A stretch of 64,000 nucleotides of DNA from JBMDXK01 sp048594375 (GTDB lineage: Bacteria > Pseudomonadota > Alphaproteobacteria > Rhizobiales > Methylopilaceae). Positions 52,490 through 62,170 of the stretch are shown here, piece after piece. Every line of letters begins with the position of its first letter. Position 1 is the stretch's first letter. The notes below the pieces were generated by a model. The model was not told the origin of the DNA. It did no database searches and saw nothing but the letters and a program-made list of their open reading frames with translations. The position numbers were made by a program, and so were the translations under genes. The DNA lies in NCBI GenBank assembly GCA_048594375.1, contig JBMDXK010000034.1, forward strand, positions 62,001 through 126,000, given 5' to 3'.

Positions 52490-55297
52490 ATGGCAAACAA
52501 AATGCTGATCGATGCAACCCACGGGGAAGAAACCCGGGTGGTTGTGGTGCGTGGAAACAAGGTTGAGGAGTTCGATTTTGAAAGCTCCCAGCGTAAACAG
52601 CTTCGGGGCAATATTTACCTTGCAAAAGTTATTCGGGTAGAGCCCTCGCTGCAAGCAGCCTTTGTTGAATATGGTGGCAACCGTCACGGTTTCTTGGCGT
52701 TTAGTGAAATCCATCCGGATTATTATCAAATTCCTGTCGCTGACCGGCAAGCTTTGCTGGAAGAAGAATCTTTTGCTTCTCCGTCATCAGAAGATTTTGA
52801 TGAAGAGCGTTCCTCGCGTCGCGCGCGCAATGGTTCTCGCCGCAATGGCCATCATAATCGCCCGCTGCAACAGCAGCGCGACTCTTCTGTATCCTCTCCT
52901 CTTCAGGAAGAGGGCGTGTATTCAGAAGAAAATGGCAGCCTTGAAGAGAGTGCAACCGCTCAAGAAGAGCATTTTAACACGGACTCTTTTGTAGAAGAAA
53001 TTGTTGAGCCCGATGAAGGCATCATTGATATTCATGCGAATGGTGAGGAAGATAGTCTCAACACCGCGGTAAATGAAGAAGAGTCTTTGCCTCCTGCAAC
53101 TGACGCGGACGCCGAGCAGACAGAAGAGCGCGCACCGTTTTCTGACGAAGAATACAGCGCCCAGCCTGTTGAGTCTTTTGGCTCCAGCGATGATTTTGAC
53201 GACATTCCACAGCGGACACCACGGCGGTCACGCCAGTATAAAATTCAGGAAGTTATCAAGCGCCGTCAGGTTATTCTGGTGCAGGTTGTCAAAGAAGAAC
53301 GTGGCAACAAAGGTGCGGCTCTCACCACATATCTGTCATTGGCAGGGCGCTATTCGGTTCTGATGCCGAATACGGCGCGCGGGGGTGGAATTTCCCGTAA
53401 GATTACCAATGCTCAGGATCGCTCACGCCTGAAAGAAATTGTTGAAGAGCTTGAAGTTCCTGAAGGTATGGGCGTTATTCTGCGCACCGCGGGAGCTAAC
53501 CGCACCAAGCTGGAAGTCATGCGTGACTTTGAATATCTGTTGCGTCTTTGGGAAACTGTACGCGAAACAACCTTGCGTTCTTCAGCGCCGATGCTGGTTT
53601 ATGAAGAAGGCAATCTGGTTAAACGCGCTATTCGTGACCTTTATAACAAAGATATTGATGAAGTTCTGGTCAGCGGCGAACAAGGATTTAATGAAGCACA
53701 GCAATTCATGCGGATGCTGATGCCAAGCCATGCCCGCAATGTCATTCCTTATCGGGAATCTCTTCCTATTTTTGCAAAATTCGGCGTTGAGCATCAGCTT
53801 GATGCAATGTTCTCCAACGAAGTGACGTTGCGCTCTGGAGGTTATATTGTCATCAACCAGACAGAGGCGCTGGTTGCTATTGACGTCAACTCCGGACGCT
53901 CAACCCGTGAACATAACATTGAAGACACCGCCCTGAAAACCAATCTTGAGGCGGCCGAAGAAATTGCCCGCCAGTTGCGCTTGCGTGACCTTGCCGGTTT
54001 GGTTGTGTGCGATTTCATTGATATGGAAGAAAAACGCAACAACCGTGCCGTTGAAAAACGCATGAAAGATTGCCTGAAAAATGATCGCGCCCGCATCCAG
54101 ATCGGGCATATATCGCACTTTGGGCTGCTTGAAATGTCGCGCCAGCGTATGCGTACAGGCGTGCTGGAAAGTTCCACAGAAAAATGCAAGGCTTGCTCCG
54201 GCTCCGGCGTTGTGCGCTCTATTCCTTCCAAGGCGCTGAATGTGCTGCGCAGTATTGAAGATTATCTGTTGCGCAATCCCGGCTTTAATCTCTCTGTTGC
54301 AACCCATACAGACATTGCCCTTTATGTTCTGAACCAGAAGCGGCAGCATGTGTTTGAAATTGAGCGGCGCTTTGGTGTCACCATTTTGTTTACCGCTGAT
54401 GATAATTTGCCTGTAACAGATTTTCTGGCGATTCAAAAAGGCGAAGCCGCCCATCCTGCCGAAGCACAGCGCGCCACGTCCATCCGAATGGAATCCCTGC
54501 CAGCGTTGGGTTCAGAGACTGATGATACTTCTGCCACCTTTGATGAAGAGCTTGAAGGAGATGCCTCTCCCGAAGAAACATCGGGCTTGGCCTCTGAAGG
54601 CGATGCCGCGCGCCGCAAGCGCCGCAGACGCCGCAGACGCGGTGGCCGCGATAGAAACAACACGGCGTCTCAGCATGATGGTGAAGAAGCCGCAGAAGAT
54701 GGTTCTGAAACAGACCAAGAGACTGTATCTCTGGGTGCAACAGAGGATGAAACAACTTCTGAGGCTGAAGTTGCCGAACCTGCCCGCCCGCGTCGCCGTG
54801 GCCGTCGTGGAGGACGCAACTCCCGCCCTGAGCAGGATAATATTTCTGCGGATGCGCTTAATGCTTCTGTTTCTGAAACAGAAGTTGCAGCCGCTTCTTC
54901 AGAGCAAGAAAGCCCCACACAGCACGATGAAGCTGAGTCAACCCAACAAGAGCCGGAGCCAAAGGAGCGTACAACGCGCTCACGCACACGCCGCCGGACA
55001 GCAAAACCTGCGCCAGAAGCCACTTCTGAAACATCTGCTCCTTCTGAGGATGGTACGGAAGCTACTCCTGTAAAAAGCCGCTCGCGCAAAGCAAAAGTGG
55101 AGCCAGAGACGCAAGAAACCGTTGTCAGCTTCCCATCGGTCGCGTCCTCAACGCCACCAGCAACCCAGATTGACGAAACAGTTTCTGAGCGCGCCGCGTT
55201 GCCCAAAACAGAGCCACAACCGGAAGAAGAGCCTGCCGCCCCTACTGCTCCACGCAGAACCGGCTGGTGGCAACGCAAAATTTTTGGCGGAGAATAA
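52490..55297 (+). CDS. rne: Ribonuclease E
   Basis: A 935-residue endoribonuclease central to mRNA decay and rRNA/tRNA processing. The S1 domain is split by a long acidic insertion (about residues 95-255), a feature of alphaproteobacterial RNase E. The catalytic core has the metal-binding Asp residues in VAIDVNSGRS (about 464) and DFIDMEEKRNNRAVEKR (about 508), and the zinc link CKACSGSG (about 566). The C-terminal third is disordered, with an arginine block RRKRRRRRRRGGRDRN likely to bind RNA, Glu/Thr/Ser-rich stretches and a terminal RRTGWWQRKIFGG tail. Followed by a strong terminator. Confidence 0.95.
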   Translation: MANKMLIDATHGEETRVVVVRGNKVEEFDFESSQRKQLRGNIYLAKVIRVEPSLQAAFVEYGGNRHGFLAFSEIHPDYYQIPVADRQALLEEESFASPSSEDFDEERSSRRARNGSRRNGHHNRPLQQQRDSSVSSPLQEEGVYSEENGSLEESATAQEEHFNTDSFVEEIVEPDEGIIDIHANGEEDSLNTAVNEEESLPPATDADAEQTEERAPFSDEEYSAQPVESFGSSDDFDDIPQRTPRRSRQYKIQEVIKRRQVILVQVVKEERGNKGAALTTYLSLAGRYSVLMPNTARGGGISRKITNAQDRSRLKEIVEELEVPEGMGVILRTAGANRTKLEVMRDFEYLLRLWETVRETTLRSSAPMLVYEEGNLVKRAIRDLYNKDIDEVLVSGEQGFNEAQQFMRMLMPSHARNVIPYRESLPIFAKFGVEHQLDAMFSNEVTLRSGGYIVINQTEALVAIDVNSGRSTREHNIEDTALKTNLEAAEEIARQLRLRDLAGLVVCDFIDMEEKRNNRAVEKRMKDCLKNDRARIQIGHISHFGLLEMSRQRMRTGVLESSTEKCKACSGSGVVRSIPSKALNVLRSIEDYLLRNPGFNLSVATHTDIALYVLNQKRQHVFEIERRFGVTILFTADDNLPVTDFLAIQKGEAAHPAEAQRATSIRMESLPALGSETDDTSATFDEELEGDASPEETSGLASEGDAARRKRRRRRRRGGRDRNNTASQHDGEEAAEDGSETDQETVSLGATEDETTSEAEVAEPARPRRRGRRGGRNSRPEQDNISADALNASVSETEVAAASSEQESPTQHDEAESTQQEPEPKERTTRSRTRRRTAKPAPEATSETSAPSEDGTEATPVKSRSRKAKVEPETQETVVSFPSVASSTPPATQIDETVSERAALPKTEPQPEEEPAAPTAPRRTGWWQRKIFGGE

Positions 55298-55301
55298 CAT
55301 T

Positions 55302-55329
55302 AAAGCCCACTCACGAGTGGGCTTTTTTA
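55302..55329 (+). terminator. Rho-independent terminator of rne
   Basis: AAAGCCCACTC and GAGTGGGCTTT form a strong stem followed by TTTT, starting a few bases after the rne stop. Confidence 0.9.
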
Positions 55330-55651
55330 TTTAAGTGCCTTTAACTCAAATAACAGCACCGTTAAAATGGAATATATAACCTACATCCAACTAAAATGAT
55401 TACCTGTTTCAGGCTATAAATCTTTATTTTATGGCAGAGTTTTTACCACTTTGCGCTGCCATACCGGTAGCTTTACTGAAATTGATATATCTCTTTATAT
55501 TTACGCATGTCTTTGCCCAAAAATTAGTTTCAGATTTGGAGACATGCGCTTGCTGTTTTATGTTCATGAGAGCTATGCTGAATTTACACTGGCATCCCTT
55601 CACGATTGCTTTTATGATTTATTTTATCCGGCTTCACTTAAACTATAAGAT
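55330..55651. other. Gap between rne and erpA
   Basis: About 320 bases, no convincing gene. 55501-55549 is a diverged copy of repeat A (TTACGCATGTCTTTGCCCAA ... GGAGACATGC). The erpA promoter should lie in the right part. Confidence 0.5.
55501..55549. repeat. Intergenic repeat A, diverged copy
   Basis: TTACGCATGTCTTTGCCCAA, then AAATTAGTTTCAGATTTGG, then AGACATGC: same order of blocks as the units at 56947-57095, with changes in the middle. Confidence 0.5.
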
Positions 55652-55996
55652 ATGAGTGACACGATGACCGCAAACGATATTGTTCTCACAACCCGCGCCG
55701 CACTGCGGATTGTAAAAATTCTGGCAAAGGAACAAAAAGCCTCCTTGCTTCGGGTAAGCGTTGAGGGCGGTGGATGCTCTGGATTTCGCTACGATTTTCG
55801 CGTAGAGGAAGGTCATAATGAGGATGATCTGGTGCTGGAAAAAGAAGGTGCGACCGTTGTAATTGATCCGGTATCGGTTGGCTTTTTGCAGGGCTCGGAA
55901 ATTGATTATGTGGATGATATCATTGGTGCATCGTTCCAAATTCGTAACCCCAATGCTTCATCTTCATGCGGCTGCGGAACATCTTTTTCATTATAA
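55652..55996 (+). CDS. erpA: Iron-sulfur cluster insertion protein, A-type carrier (ErpA/IscA)
   Basis: A 114-residue A-type carrier that passes Fe-S clusters to target proteins. The three conserved cysteines are in VEGGGCSGFRYDF (about 45) and the C-terminal CGCGTSFSL. A second ATG is at residue 5. Adjacent to xth as in many alphaproteobacteria. The exact subtype (ErpA or IscA) is inferred from the C-terminus and context. Confidence 0.9.
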   Translation: MSDTMTANDIVLTTRAALRIVKILAKEQKASLLRVSVEGGGCSGFRYDFRVEEGHNEDDLVLEKEGATVVIDPVSVGFLQGSEIDYVDDIIGASFQIRNPNASSSCGCGTSFSL

Positions 55997-56045
55997 CATA
56001 TTCTGATAACGCTTACTTTCATATTTTTTTATAAAGATCCTGCTT

Positions 56046-56828
56046 ATGCGTATTGCCACCTTCAACGTCAATTCCGTTAAACTGCGCGCAGAGACAGTGA
56101 TCCGCTTTATGAAGGAATGGCACGTTGATGCAATCGCCCTTCAGGAACTGAAATGTCAAGATCATGACTTTCCACGCGCTGCTTTCGAGGACGCCGGATT
56201 AAATGTTGCTATCCATGGTCAGAAGGCTTTCAACGGGGTGGCTCTGGTTTCCTGCCATGCAATCGAAGACGTCACCACGCATTTGCCAGGGGATTTTTCA
56301 GATGACCAGGCACGCTACATTGAGGGCCTGATTACCCATCAAGATGGCGCTATTCGCCTTGCAAGCATCTATTTGCCCAATGGAAATCCTATTGAAACGC
56401 CGAAATATGCGTATAAATTAGCTTGGATGGACAGACTGATTGCTCACGCGCAGGATTTGCTCGCGCTCGAAGAACCCGTTGTTCTCGCCGGAGATTATAA
56501 TGTTATTCCTCACGCAAAAGATGTGCATGATCCCCTCGCGTGGGCAAATGACGCGCTATTTCTGGCTGAAACCCGCGCCAAATTCCGCACACTCTTAAAT
56601 CTCGGTTTCACTGATGCGCTGGAAGCTGCTGATGACAGTGCAGGTCGCTATACATTCTGGGATTATCAGGCTGGAGCATGGCCTAAAAACAATGGCATCC
56701 GTATTGACCACTTATTGCTTTCACCCCAAGCTGCGGATCTTCTTGAACGGGTCGATATTGCCCGCCATCTGCGCTCCGAAGAACGCCCCTCCGACCATGT
56801 GGCGCTATGGGCTGATTTACGGCAATAA
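56046..56828 (+). CDS. xth: Exodeoxyribonuclease III
   Basis: A 260-residue Mg-dependent AP endonuclease and 3'-exonuclease for base-excision repair. MRIATFNVNSVKLR at the start, LQELKCQDHDFP (catalytic Glu), IYLPNGNPIETPKY, VLAGDYNVIPHAKD, and the C-terminal GIRIDHLLLSPQ and RPSDHVALWADL with the catalytic His are all present. It begins 49 bases after erpA. Confidence 0.95.
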   Translation: MRIATFNVNSVKLRAETVIRFMKEWHVDAIALQELKCQDHDFPRAAFEDAGLNVAIHGQKAFNGVALVSCHAIEDVTTHLPGDFSDDQARYIEGLITHQDGAIRLASIYLPNGNPIETPKYAYKLAWMDRLIAHAQDLLALEEPVVLAGDYNVIPHAKDVHDPLAWANDALFLAETRAKFRTLLNLGFTDALEAADDSAGRYTFWDYQAGAWPKNNGIRIDHLLLSPQAADLLERVDIARHLRSEERPSDHVALWADLRQ

Positions 56829-56946
56829 TGCGTGTATTCTGCAGAATTGACAATTTTGACTTTTCAAATGTCTATTCTAGCGTTTAAAAAATTGATTCAA
56901 CACTTCAATCTAATTGATTGTTTTTAAATGCTTTTTAAAGCAGATT

Positions 56947-57095
56947 CCACTTTTGGGAGACATGCTTTACTCCTTTGTTTTACGCATGTCTTTATTCCCA
57001 AAAACCGGTTTCCACTTTTGGGAGACATGCTTTTATTCTTCCTTTACGCATGTCTTTCTTCCCAAAAACCGGTTCCCACTTTTGGGAGACATGCT
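56947..57095. repeat. Tandem intergenic repeat A (about 2.6 units of 64-65 bases)
   Basis: Units contain TTTACGCATGTCTTT, TCCCAAAAACCGGTTTCC and ACTTTTGGGAGACATGCTTT; CCACTTTTGGG recurs at 56947, 57012 and 57076. Each unit is palindromic (GCATGTCT..CCCAAAA / TTTTGGGAGACATGC) and can fold into a stem. The array ends exactly at the mrp stop codon and lies between the converging xth and mrp genes, where it may also end transcription. Confidence 0.85.
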
Positions 57096-58187
57096 CTAAT
57101 CCAATACAATGCGCGGCATTTTAGAAGCGTTTGATTCCGCAAGTATGGCTGTAAGCTTTCCGGCAATCGTATTATAAACGGCGGCCTGATGGCTTTCAGG
57201 CATGGCCGCGACAATTGGTTTTCCGGAATCAGAAAGCGCACGAATCTCACTGTCGAGTGGCACCGCACCAAGAAACGGCAGCCTGCGTTCTTCCGCTTCT
57301 TTTTGTGCGCCCCCCTGTCCGAATATAGCCGTTTTCTCCCCACAAGACGGGCAACAAAAATAGCTCATATTTTCCACGATACCCAGAACAGGTACATTGA
57401 CTTTTTCAAACATGGCAACGCCGCGCCGCACATCTGCCAGAGCCATATCCTGCGGGGTAGAAACAATAACGGCACCGGCCAACGGCACATGTTGGCAAAG
57501 AGTAAGCTGCGCATCACCCGTACCGGGAGGCATATCCACCACCAGCACATCAAGCGCACCCCATTCCACGTCACGCAGCAGTTGTGTCACCGCGGTAATA
57601 ACCATGGGGCCGCGCCAAATCATGGCGGTATCAATAGGCACCAGAAAGCCGATAGACATCAGCTTGACGCCAAACGCTTCATGGGGAATAAGGCGCTTGC
57701 CTTGTGCTTCCGGCTTTTCAAAAATATTAAACAGGGTTGGCAAGGAGGGGCCGTAAATATCGGCATCCATCAGCCCGACGCGCAAGCCCTGCCCTGCAAG
57801 AGCCAATGCTAAATTGGCAGCGGTTGTGGATTTGCCTACTCCTCCTTTGCCAGAAGCCACGGCAATAATGCGTTCTACGCCAGGAATGCCTTGCCCTCGC
57901 TGTGCAGAACGTTCCACTTTTGGCGGCACTGCTTTTTCCGCAGTCAACGCAACTATCACTTCTTCCACACCATCAACGGTGCGCACAGCGGCTTCAGCAG
58001 CTCTGCGAATACTGTCAAACTGTTCGGCTCTTTCAGCAGCGACAGTAATGGCAAAAGCCACCCGGCTGCCCACAACAGTGATGGCAGATAAGGCCTTGGA
58101 TTGCGCCAGACTGGGTGCGCCATCAGGAGCAGGCACAGCCTCCAAGGCTTTCCGGATTTTAGCATCCAGCGATTCTGTCATCATCAT
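57096..58187 (-). CDS. mrp: Iron-sulfur cluster carrier protein Mrp/ApbC (P-loop NTPase)
   Basis: About 363 residues. An N-terminal MIP18/DUF59-like domain (about 1-95) precedes the NTPase domain with the deviant Walker A SGKGGVGKSTTAANLA, DADIYGPSLP and VVDMPPGTGDAQL. CCPSCGEKTAIF provides the CxxC used to hold an Fe-S cluster between two subunits. The frame runs to 58256, but ATG 58187 has GGAGA five bases upstream and two more ATG codons follow. Converges with xth. Confidence 0.93.
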   Translation of the reverse strand: MMMTESLDAKIRKALEAVPAPDGAPSLAQSKALSAITVVGSRVAFAITVAAERAEQFDSIRRAAEAAVRTVDGVEEVIVALTAEKAVPPKVERSAQRGQGIPGVERIIAVASGKGGVGKSTTAANLALALAGQGLRVGLMDADIYGPSLPTLFNIFEKPEAQGKRLIPHEAFGVKLMSIGFLVPIDTAMIWRGPMVITAVTQLLRDVEWGALDVLVVDMPPGTGDAQLTLCQHVPLAGAVIVSTPQDMALADVRRGVAMFEKVNVPVLGIVENMSYFCCPSCGEKTAIFGQGGAQKEAEERRLPFLGAVPLDSEIRALSDSGKPIVAAMPESHQAAVYNTIAGKLTAILAESNASKMPRIVLD

Positions 58188-58517
58188 ATGATCTCCACAC
58201 CGGCAAGCGGATTTTACTTGGCTCTTATGTCTGCGTCCACGAGCACCTGAAAGCAAGCTTTAAAGCATGTTGCGCAAAAGTGTATAGAATTTCTTGGCAA
58301 CAATGTGCTCAAAAATAAAGGATTCAAAGCGCGCGCTTTCGATGCACCGCGACACGCTTTCGTGCTTTTTAAGGCATAAAATGAACGAAAGAAACAGGAA
58401 AGAACATCAATCCTCACCGAACATTAACCTTAATGCTTTTAGAGTCGAACAAAGAGCAACGAAGGTGAATGACCTTTGGGGCATCAACATTACTTTGTAG
58501 TGTCTGGAGTTTAACCT
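58188..58517. other. Gap between mrp and the M23 peptidase gene
   Basis: 330 bases without a gene, between divergent mrp and the M23 gene. 58261-58335 carries a repeat-like sequence (see repeat entry). The rest should hold both promoters. Confidence 0.5.
58261..58335. repeat. Rhizobial-type intergenic mosaic element (RIME-like), degenerate
   Basis: AAAGCATGTTGCGCAAAAGTGT followed by TTGGCAACAATGTGCTCAAAA and AAAGCGCGC resembles, from memory, the dispersed elements of Hyphomicrobiales ('GCATG..CGCAAAAGTGTG..GACATGC..AAAAACAAAG..AAAGCGCG'). It also shares the outer GCATGT.. block with repeat A. Assignment is tentative. Confidence 0.4.
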
Positions 58518-59792
58518 GTGTCTGCACAACGCTATCATCACTTTCCGCAGCCAGCCCATATCAGGCGAGCCCGGTATATTTCCTTTAAGATGAAGCCCCT
58601 CACGGTATTGCTTACAGGTGTTGCAGCCGTTGCTATCTGCGGATGGGCGGGTGTTGTTACAACCTACACGTTTTTTCGTGATGATGTATTGATTGAACTG
58701 GTCTCGCGCCAACACACTATGGATAAGGCATATAAAGATACCATCAATACCTTGCGGACAGAAATTGATGCGTTGCACAGCAAGCGCATGGTGGAACGCG
58801 CAACTTTCAGCGATCGGCTGGAACTGCTGCACAAGCAACAGGCTGTGCTAGAACAGCGGCATACGGCTCTCACCGCGCTGGTGGGACTTCCGGCTCCCCT
58901 TGTTGCACAGGAGCAGCAAAGCGATGATAATCTTACAACCGGTGTAATTTCGTCTCGCGCTTCCAAGCCCCGACCAATGGGCGAATCTATCGGCTCAGAA
59001 CCGTTAGGTGCCAGCGAGGATGAAAACATCGGATTACGTGGCAAGTCTTCATTTGCCCCCCCCTCACAGCCATCCCGGTCTGGCGCAGACCTTGCTCAGC
59101 TTGAGGCGCGTTTTTCCCTTCTTGTCACAGCACAGAATGGCACAACGGCAGAACTTTCCAAACGGTATGAGACCCTACGCGCTCTTTATGTCGATGCTTA
59201 CCAAACGCTTGGCGTACCAAAACCCACGCTAAAGACTGCATCATTAAACAATGAAAATCCGATGGGCGGCCCTTTTATTCCGCTCCCTGATTCGGCAGGC
59301 AAAAGCTTTAGCCACATTGTGCAGCAAGCGAAAGCTACCCGCATGGAAGCTGTCACATTACGCGACGGGCTGCGTACCTTACCCTTGCACAATCCGGCTC
59401 CCAATGCCGATTACACCAGCAGCTTCGGGGTGCGTACCGATCCATTTTTAGGAACACCGGCGTTCCACTCCGGCATTGATTTTCGTGTCTCAACCGGCAC
59501 CCCTATCTATGCCACAGCAAACGGAACAGTGACTACCGCTGGCTGGAATGGCGGTTATGGCATTATGGTGGAAATTGACCATGGCCAAGGCTACACAACC
59601 CGCTACGGACACCTTCAAGCTCTGCGCACCCATACAGGTGAACAGATTCAAGCCGGTCAGATTATCGGTCTTTCAGGTTCTACAGGCCGCAGCACAGGCC
59701 CTCACTTGCATTACGAAACCCGGATCCATGACAAAGCCATAAATCCTGTTTCTTTTCTGAAGGTTGCACAAAAACTTGAAGGTTTATTGTGA
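58518..59792 (+). CDS. M23 family metallopeptidase (LytM/EnvC-like)
   Basis: A 424-residue protein with one N-terminal membrane segment (PLTVLLTGVAAVAICGWAGVV), a coiled coil (about 60-125; LRTEIDALHSKRMVERATF), a variable linker and a C-terminal LytM domain. Zinc and catalytic residues are intact: HSGIDF (His, Asp), RYGHL and GPHLHYE (His-x-His), so it may be an active endopeptidase and not only an amidase activator. The start is GTG at 58518 with GGAG upstream. It faces the periplasm and could cooperate with AmiC. Confidence 0.9.
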   Translation: MSAQRYHHFPQPAHIRRARYISFKMKPLTVLLTGVAAVAICGWAGVVTTYTFFRDDVLIELVSRQHTMDKAYKDTINTLRTEIDALHSKRMVERATFSDRLELLHKQQAVLEQRHTALTALVGLPAPLVAQEQQSDDNLTTGVISSRASKPRPMGESIGSEPLGASEDENIGLRGKSSFAPPSQPSRSGADLAQLEARFSLLVTAQNGTTAELSKRYETLRALYVDAYQTLGVPKPTLKTASLNNENPMGGPFIPLPDSAGKSFSHIVQQAKATRMEAVTLRDGLRTLPLHNPAPNADYTSSFGVRTDPFLGTPAFHSGIDFRVSTGTPIYATANGTVTTAGWNGGYGIMVEIDHGQGYTTRYGHLQALRTHTGEQIQAGQIIGLSGSTGRSTGPHLHYETRIHDKAINPVSFLKVAQKLEGLL

Positions 59793-59828
59793 AAAGAGAA
59801 GCACTGTAAAGCGTAAGCATGATGCGCT

Positions 59829-59868
59829 AATCATTTTATTGAAGCCAGTGGCCAGCGCAGCTAAAAAT
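59829..59868. repeat. Intergenic repeat B, copy 2
   Basis: Includes GGCCAGCGCAGCTAAAAA (59850-59867), identical to 19082-19099, preceded by AATCATTTTATTGAAGCCAGT. Here the end extends into an AGCTAAAA-TTTTAGCT palindrome (59860-59875), a possible terminator-like stem after the M23 gene. Confidence 0.6.
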
Positions 59869-59959
59869 TTTAGCTGTAAATCAAAAGCTTACCCTCTGAG
59901 AACAGATGTTGAGCAAAAAAATTTTGCAATAATCTTCCCGCATTCTGCAATTAAAAACC

Positions 59960-62170
59960 TTACCCGTTCATCCGCTCAATGCGGCTGACTACCGGGGTAC
60001 GTTTCAGATCGCGGATAATCGATGTCAGGTGTTTCAAATCCCTTACTTGCAAATCAATCAATATCTCGTGAAAATCGGATGACAGCGAGATCATCATAAT
60101 ATTTTCAATATTGGCTTTATGCCCTGCAATCACGCCAGCAATCTGCGCCAATGAACCGGGTTCGTTGATGGATTCAATGCGCACTTGCGCCGGAAAATGC
60201 TCGCTGCCCAGCCCCTCCATATCCCAGCGAACATCAAGCCATAATTCAGGATGATCTTCAAAAGCGATGAGGGCAGGAGATTGTATAGGATAAATGGTAA
60301 TCCCCTTACCCGGCTCCAGAATACCCACAATGCGATCCCCCGGCACAGCGCCACCATTGGGAGCAAATTTCACAGGTAAATCGCCTTTCAGCCCACGAAT
60401 AGGAATAGGTGCATCGCCGGTATTTTCGGCTGCACTCGGCACGCGGAAACTCAGGTTCATCGCTTGAGACAGATTAAACCACCCTGCTCCTTGATTCTTA
60501 GAAGGTGACGGTACTTCAACTGCAACCTTCTGACGGTTATCAGGATACATGGCTGCCACAACATCCAGCGAGCGCATTTCACCGCGCCCCACGGCAGCCA
60601 TAACATCTTCGACGGTATGACGCGCCAAACGATGCAAGACGGTTTGCAGAGCCTCATCGCTGTACGCATTTCCAGATCGTTCAAAGGCACGTTCAACAAT
60701 CTGACGGCCAAGCCCTGCATATTGATTGCGCACAGCCGTACGGGTTGACCTGCGAATTGCAGCCCGCGCTTTGCCCGTAACAACCAGCGATTCCCATGCT
60801 GCCGGTGGCTGCTGAGCCGCAGAGCGGATAATATCGACCTCATCGCCGTTTTCCAGTATGGAAACCAGCGGCGCTACATGCCCGTTAATGCGGCATCCCA
60901 CACAGGAATTGCCCACATCCGTATGCACAGCATACGCAAAATCAATCGGCGTGGCACCGCGCGGCAAAGCTATCAAGCGCCCCTTGGGCGTAAAGCAAAA
61001 CACCTGATCCTGAAACAACTCCAGCTTGGTATGTTCCAGAAATTCCTCAGGATTATCTCCTTCAGACAGCAAATCAATGGTGCGCCGTAACCATTGATAA
61101 GCGCGACTCTCTTCTGTTTTACCCGAAGGAAGGCGCACACCATCTTTATAAAGACAATGGGTAGCAATACCAAATTCGGCGATGTGATCCATATCCTCCG
61201 TGCGGATTTGTAGCTCCACACGCTGATGTTCAGGTCCAATCACAGTGGTGTGGATGGATTGATAGTCGTTCTGGCGCGGCGTGGATACATAATCTTTAAA
61301 ACGCCCCGGCACCATAGGCCATACGGTATGCACCAACCCCAAAGCGCGGTAGCACTCTTCGACCGTATCCACAATCACGCGGAAACCGAAAATATCCGAT
61401 AGCTGTTCAAAAGCCAGCGCTTTACGCTCCATTTTAACCCAAATAGAATAAGGACGTTTCTCGCGGCCTTTAATATGCGCATTTATTCCATAGGTTTTCA
61501 GGCGTTTGCGCAATTCATTTTCAATTTTGCTGACAATATCCCGCGCTTTGACCTTTAAAGCTTCAAGGCGCAACACAATGGTGCCGTATGCTTCAGGATA
61601 AAGATGCCGAAATGCAAGATCTTCAAGTTCGGTACGCATTTCCTGCATACCCATACGCCCCGCCAGCGGCGCATAAATTTCAATTGTTTCCTCCGCAATA
61701 CGCGCCCTCTTGGCAGGCGGTACAAAATGCAATGTGCGCATGTTGTGCAAACGATCCGCCAACTTCACAAGCAAAACACGAATATCTTCAGCAATAGCAA
61801 GCAAAAGCTTGCGCAGATTTTCAGCTTGTGCGGCCTGTTTCGATACCAAATCCAGTTTTTTTAGCTTTGTAAGCCCATCAACCAACCGGCCAATATCTTT
61901 TCCAAAAAGCGCGTCAATTTCATCACGAGTGGTATCGGTATCCTCAATCGTATCGTGCAAAAGTGCGGCAACAATCGTTGCATCATCAAGCTTGAATTCG
62001 GTCAAAATAGCCGCAACTTCAAGAGGATGCGAAAAATAGGGATCACCCGATGCGCGTTTTTGGCTTCCATGCGCTTTCATTGCATAGACATAGGCCCTGT
62101 TTAACAAGGATTCGTCTGTTGCAGGATTATAGGCTCGGACACGCTCAACGAGTTCAAATTGCCGGATCAT
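59960..62170 (-). CDS. rsh: Bifunctional (p)ppGpp synthetase/hydrolase RSH
   Basis: A 736-residue RelA/SpoT homologue, the single long RSH of alphaproteobacteria. The HD hydrolase domain is intact (FSHPLEVAAIL, LLHDTIEDTDTT, KLADRLHNMRTL), as is the synthetase domain (SIWVKMERK, FGFRVIVDTVEECY, FKDYVSTPRQNDYQSIHT). A TGS domain (FTPKGRLIALPRGATPIDFAYAVH) and C-terminal ACT domain (SLAQIAGVIAGHKANIENI) follow. The frame extends to 62308, but ATG 62170 gives the expected start MIRQFELVERV. Follows rpoZ on the same strand, as usual. Confidence 0.95.
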   Translation of the reverse strand: MIRQFELVERVRAYNPATDESLLNRAYVYAMKAHGSQKRASGDPYFSHPLEVAAILTEFKLDDATIVAALLHDTIEDTDTTRDEIDALFGKDIGRLVDGLTKLKKLDLVSKQAAQAENLRKLLLAIAEDIRVLLVKLADRLHNMRTLHFVPPAKRARIAEETIEIYAPLAGRMGMQEMRTELEDLAFRHLYPEAYGTIVLRLEALKVKARDIVSKIENELRKRLKTYGINAHIKGREKRPYSIWVKMERKALAFEQLSDIFGFRVIVDTVEECYRALGLVHTVWPMVPGRFKDYVSTPRQNDYQSIHTTVIGPEHQRVELQIRTEDMDHIAEFGIATHCLYKDGVRLPSGKTEESRAYQWLRRTIDLLSEGDNPEEFLEHTKLELFQDQVFCFTPKGRLIALPRGATPIDFAYAVHTDVGNSCVGCRINGHVAPLVSILENGDEVDIIRSAAQQPPAAWESLVVTGKARAAIRRSTRTAVRNQYAGLGRQIVERAFERSGNAYSDEALQTVLHRLARHTVEDVMAAVGRGEMRSLDVVAAMYPDNRQKVAVEVPSPSKNQGAGWFNLSQAMNLSFRVPSAAENTGDAPIPIRGLKGDLPVKFAPNGGAVPGDRIVGILEPGKGITIYPIQSPALIAFEDHPELWLDVRWDMEGLGSEHFPAQVRIESINEPGSLAQIAGVIAGHKANIENIMMISLSSDFHEILIDLQVRDLKHLTSIIRDLKRTPVVSRIERMNG

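Noticed and set aside
56947..57095. CRISPR array
   Set aside because: The repeated units are contiguous palindromic 64-65-base repeats with near-identical sequence throughout, not short repeats separated by unique spacers, and no cas genes are nearby.
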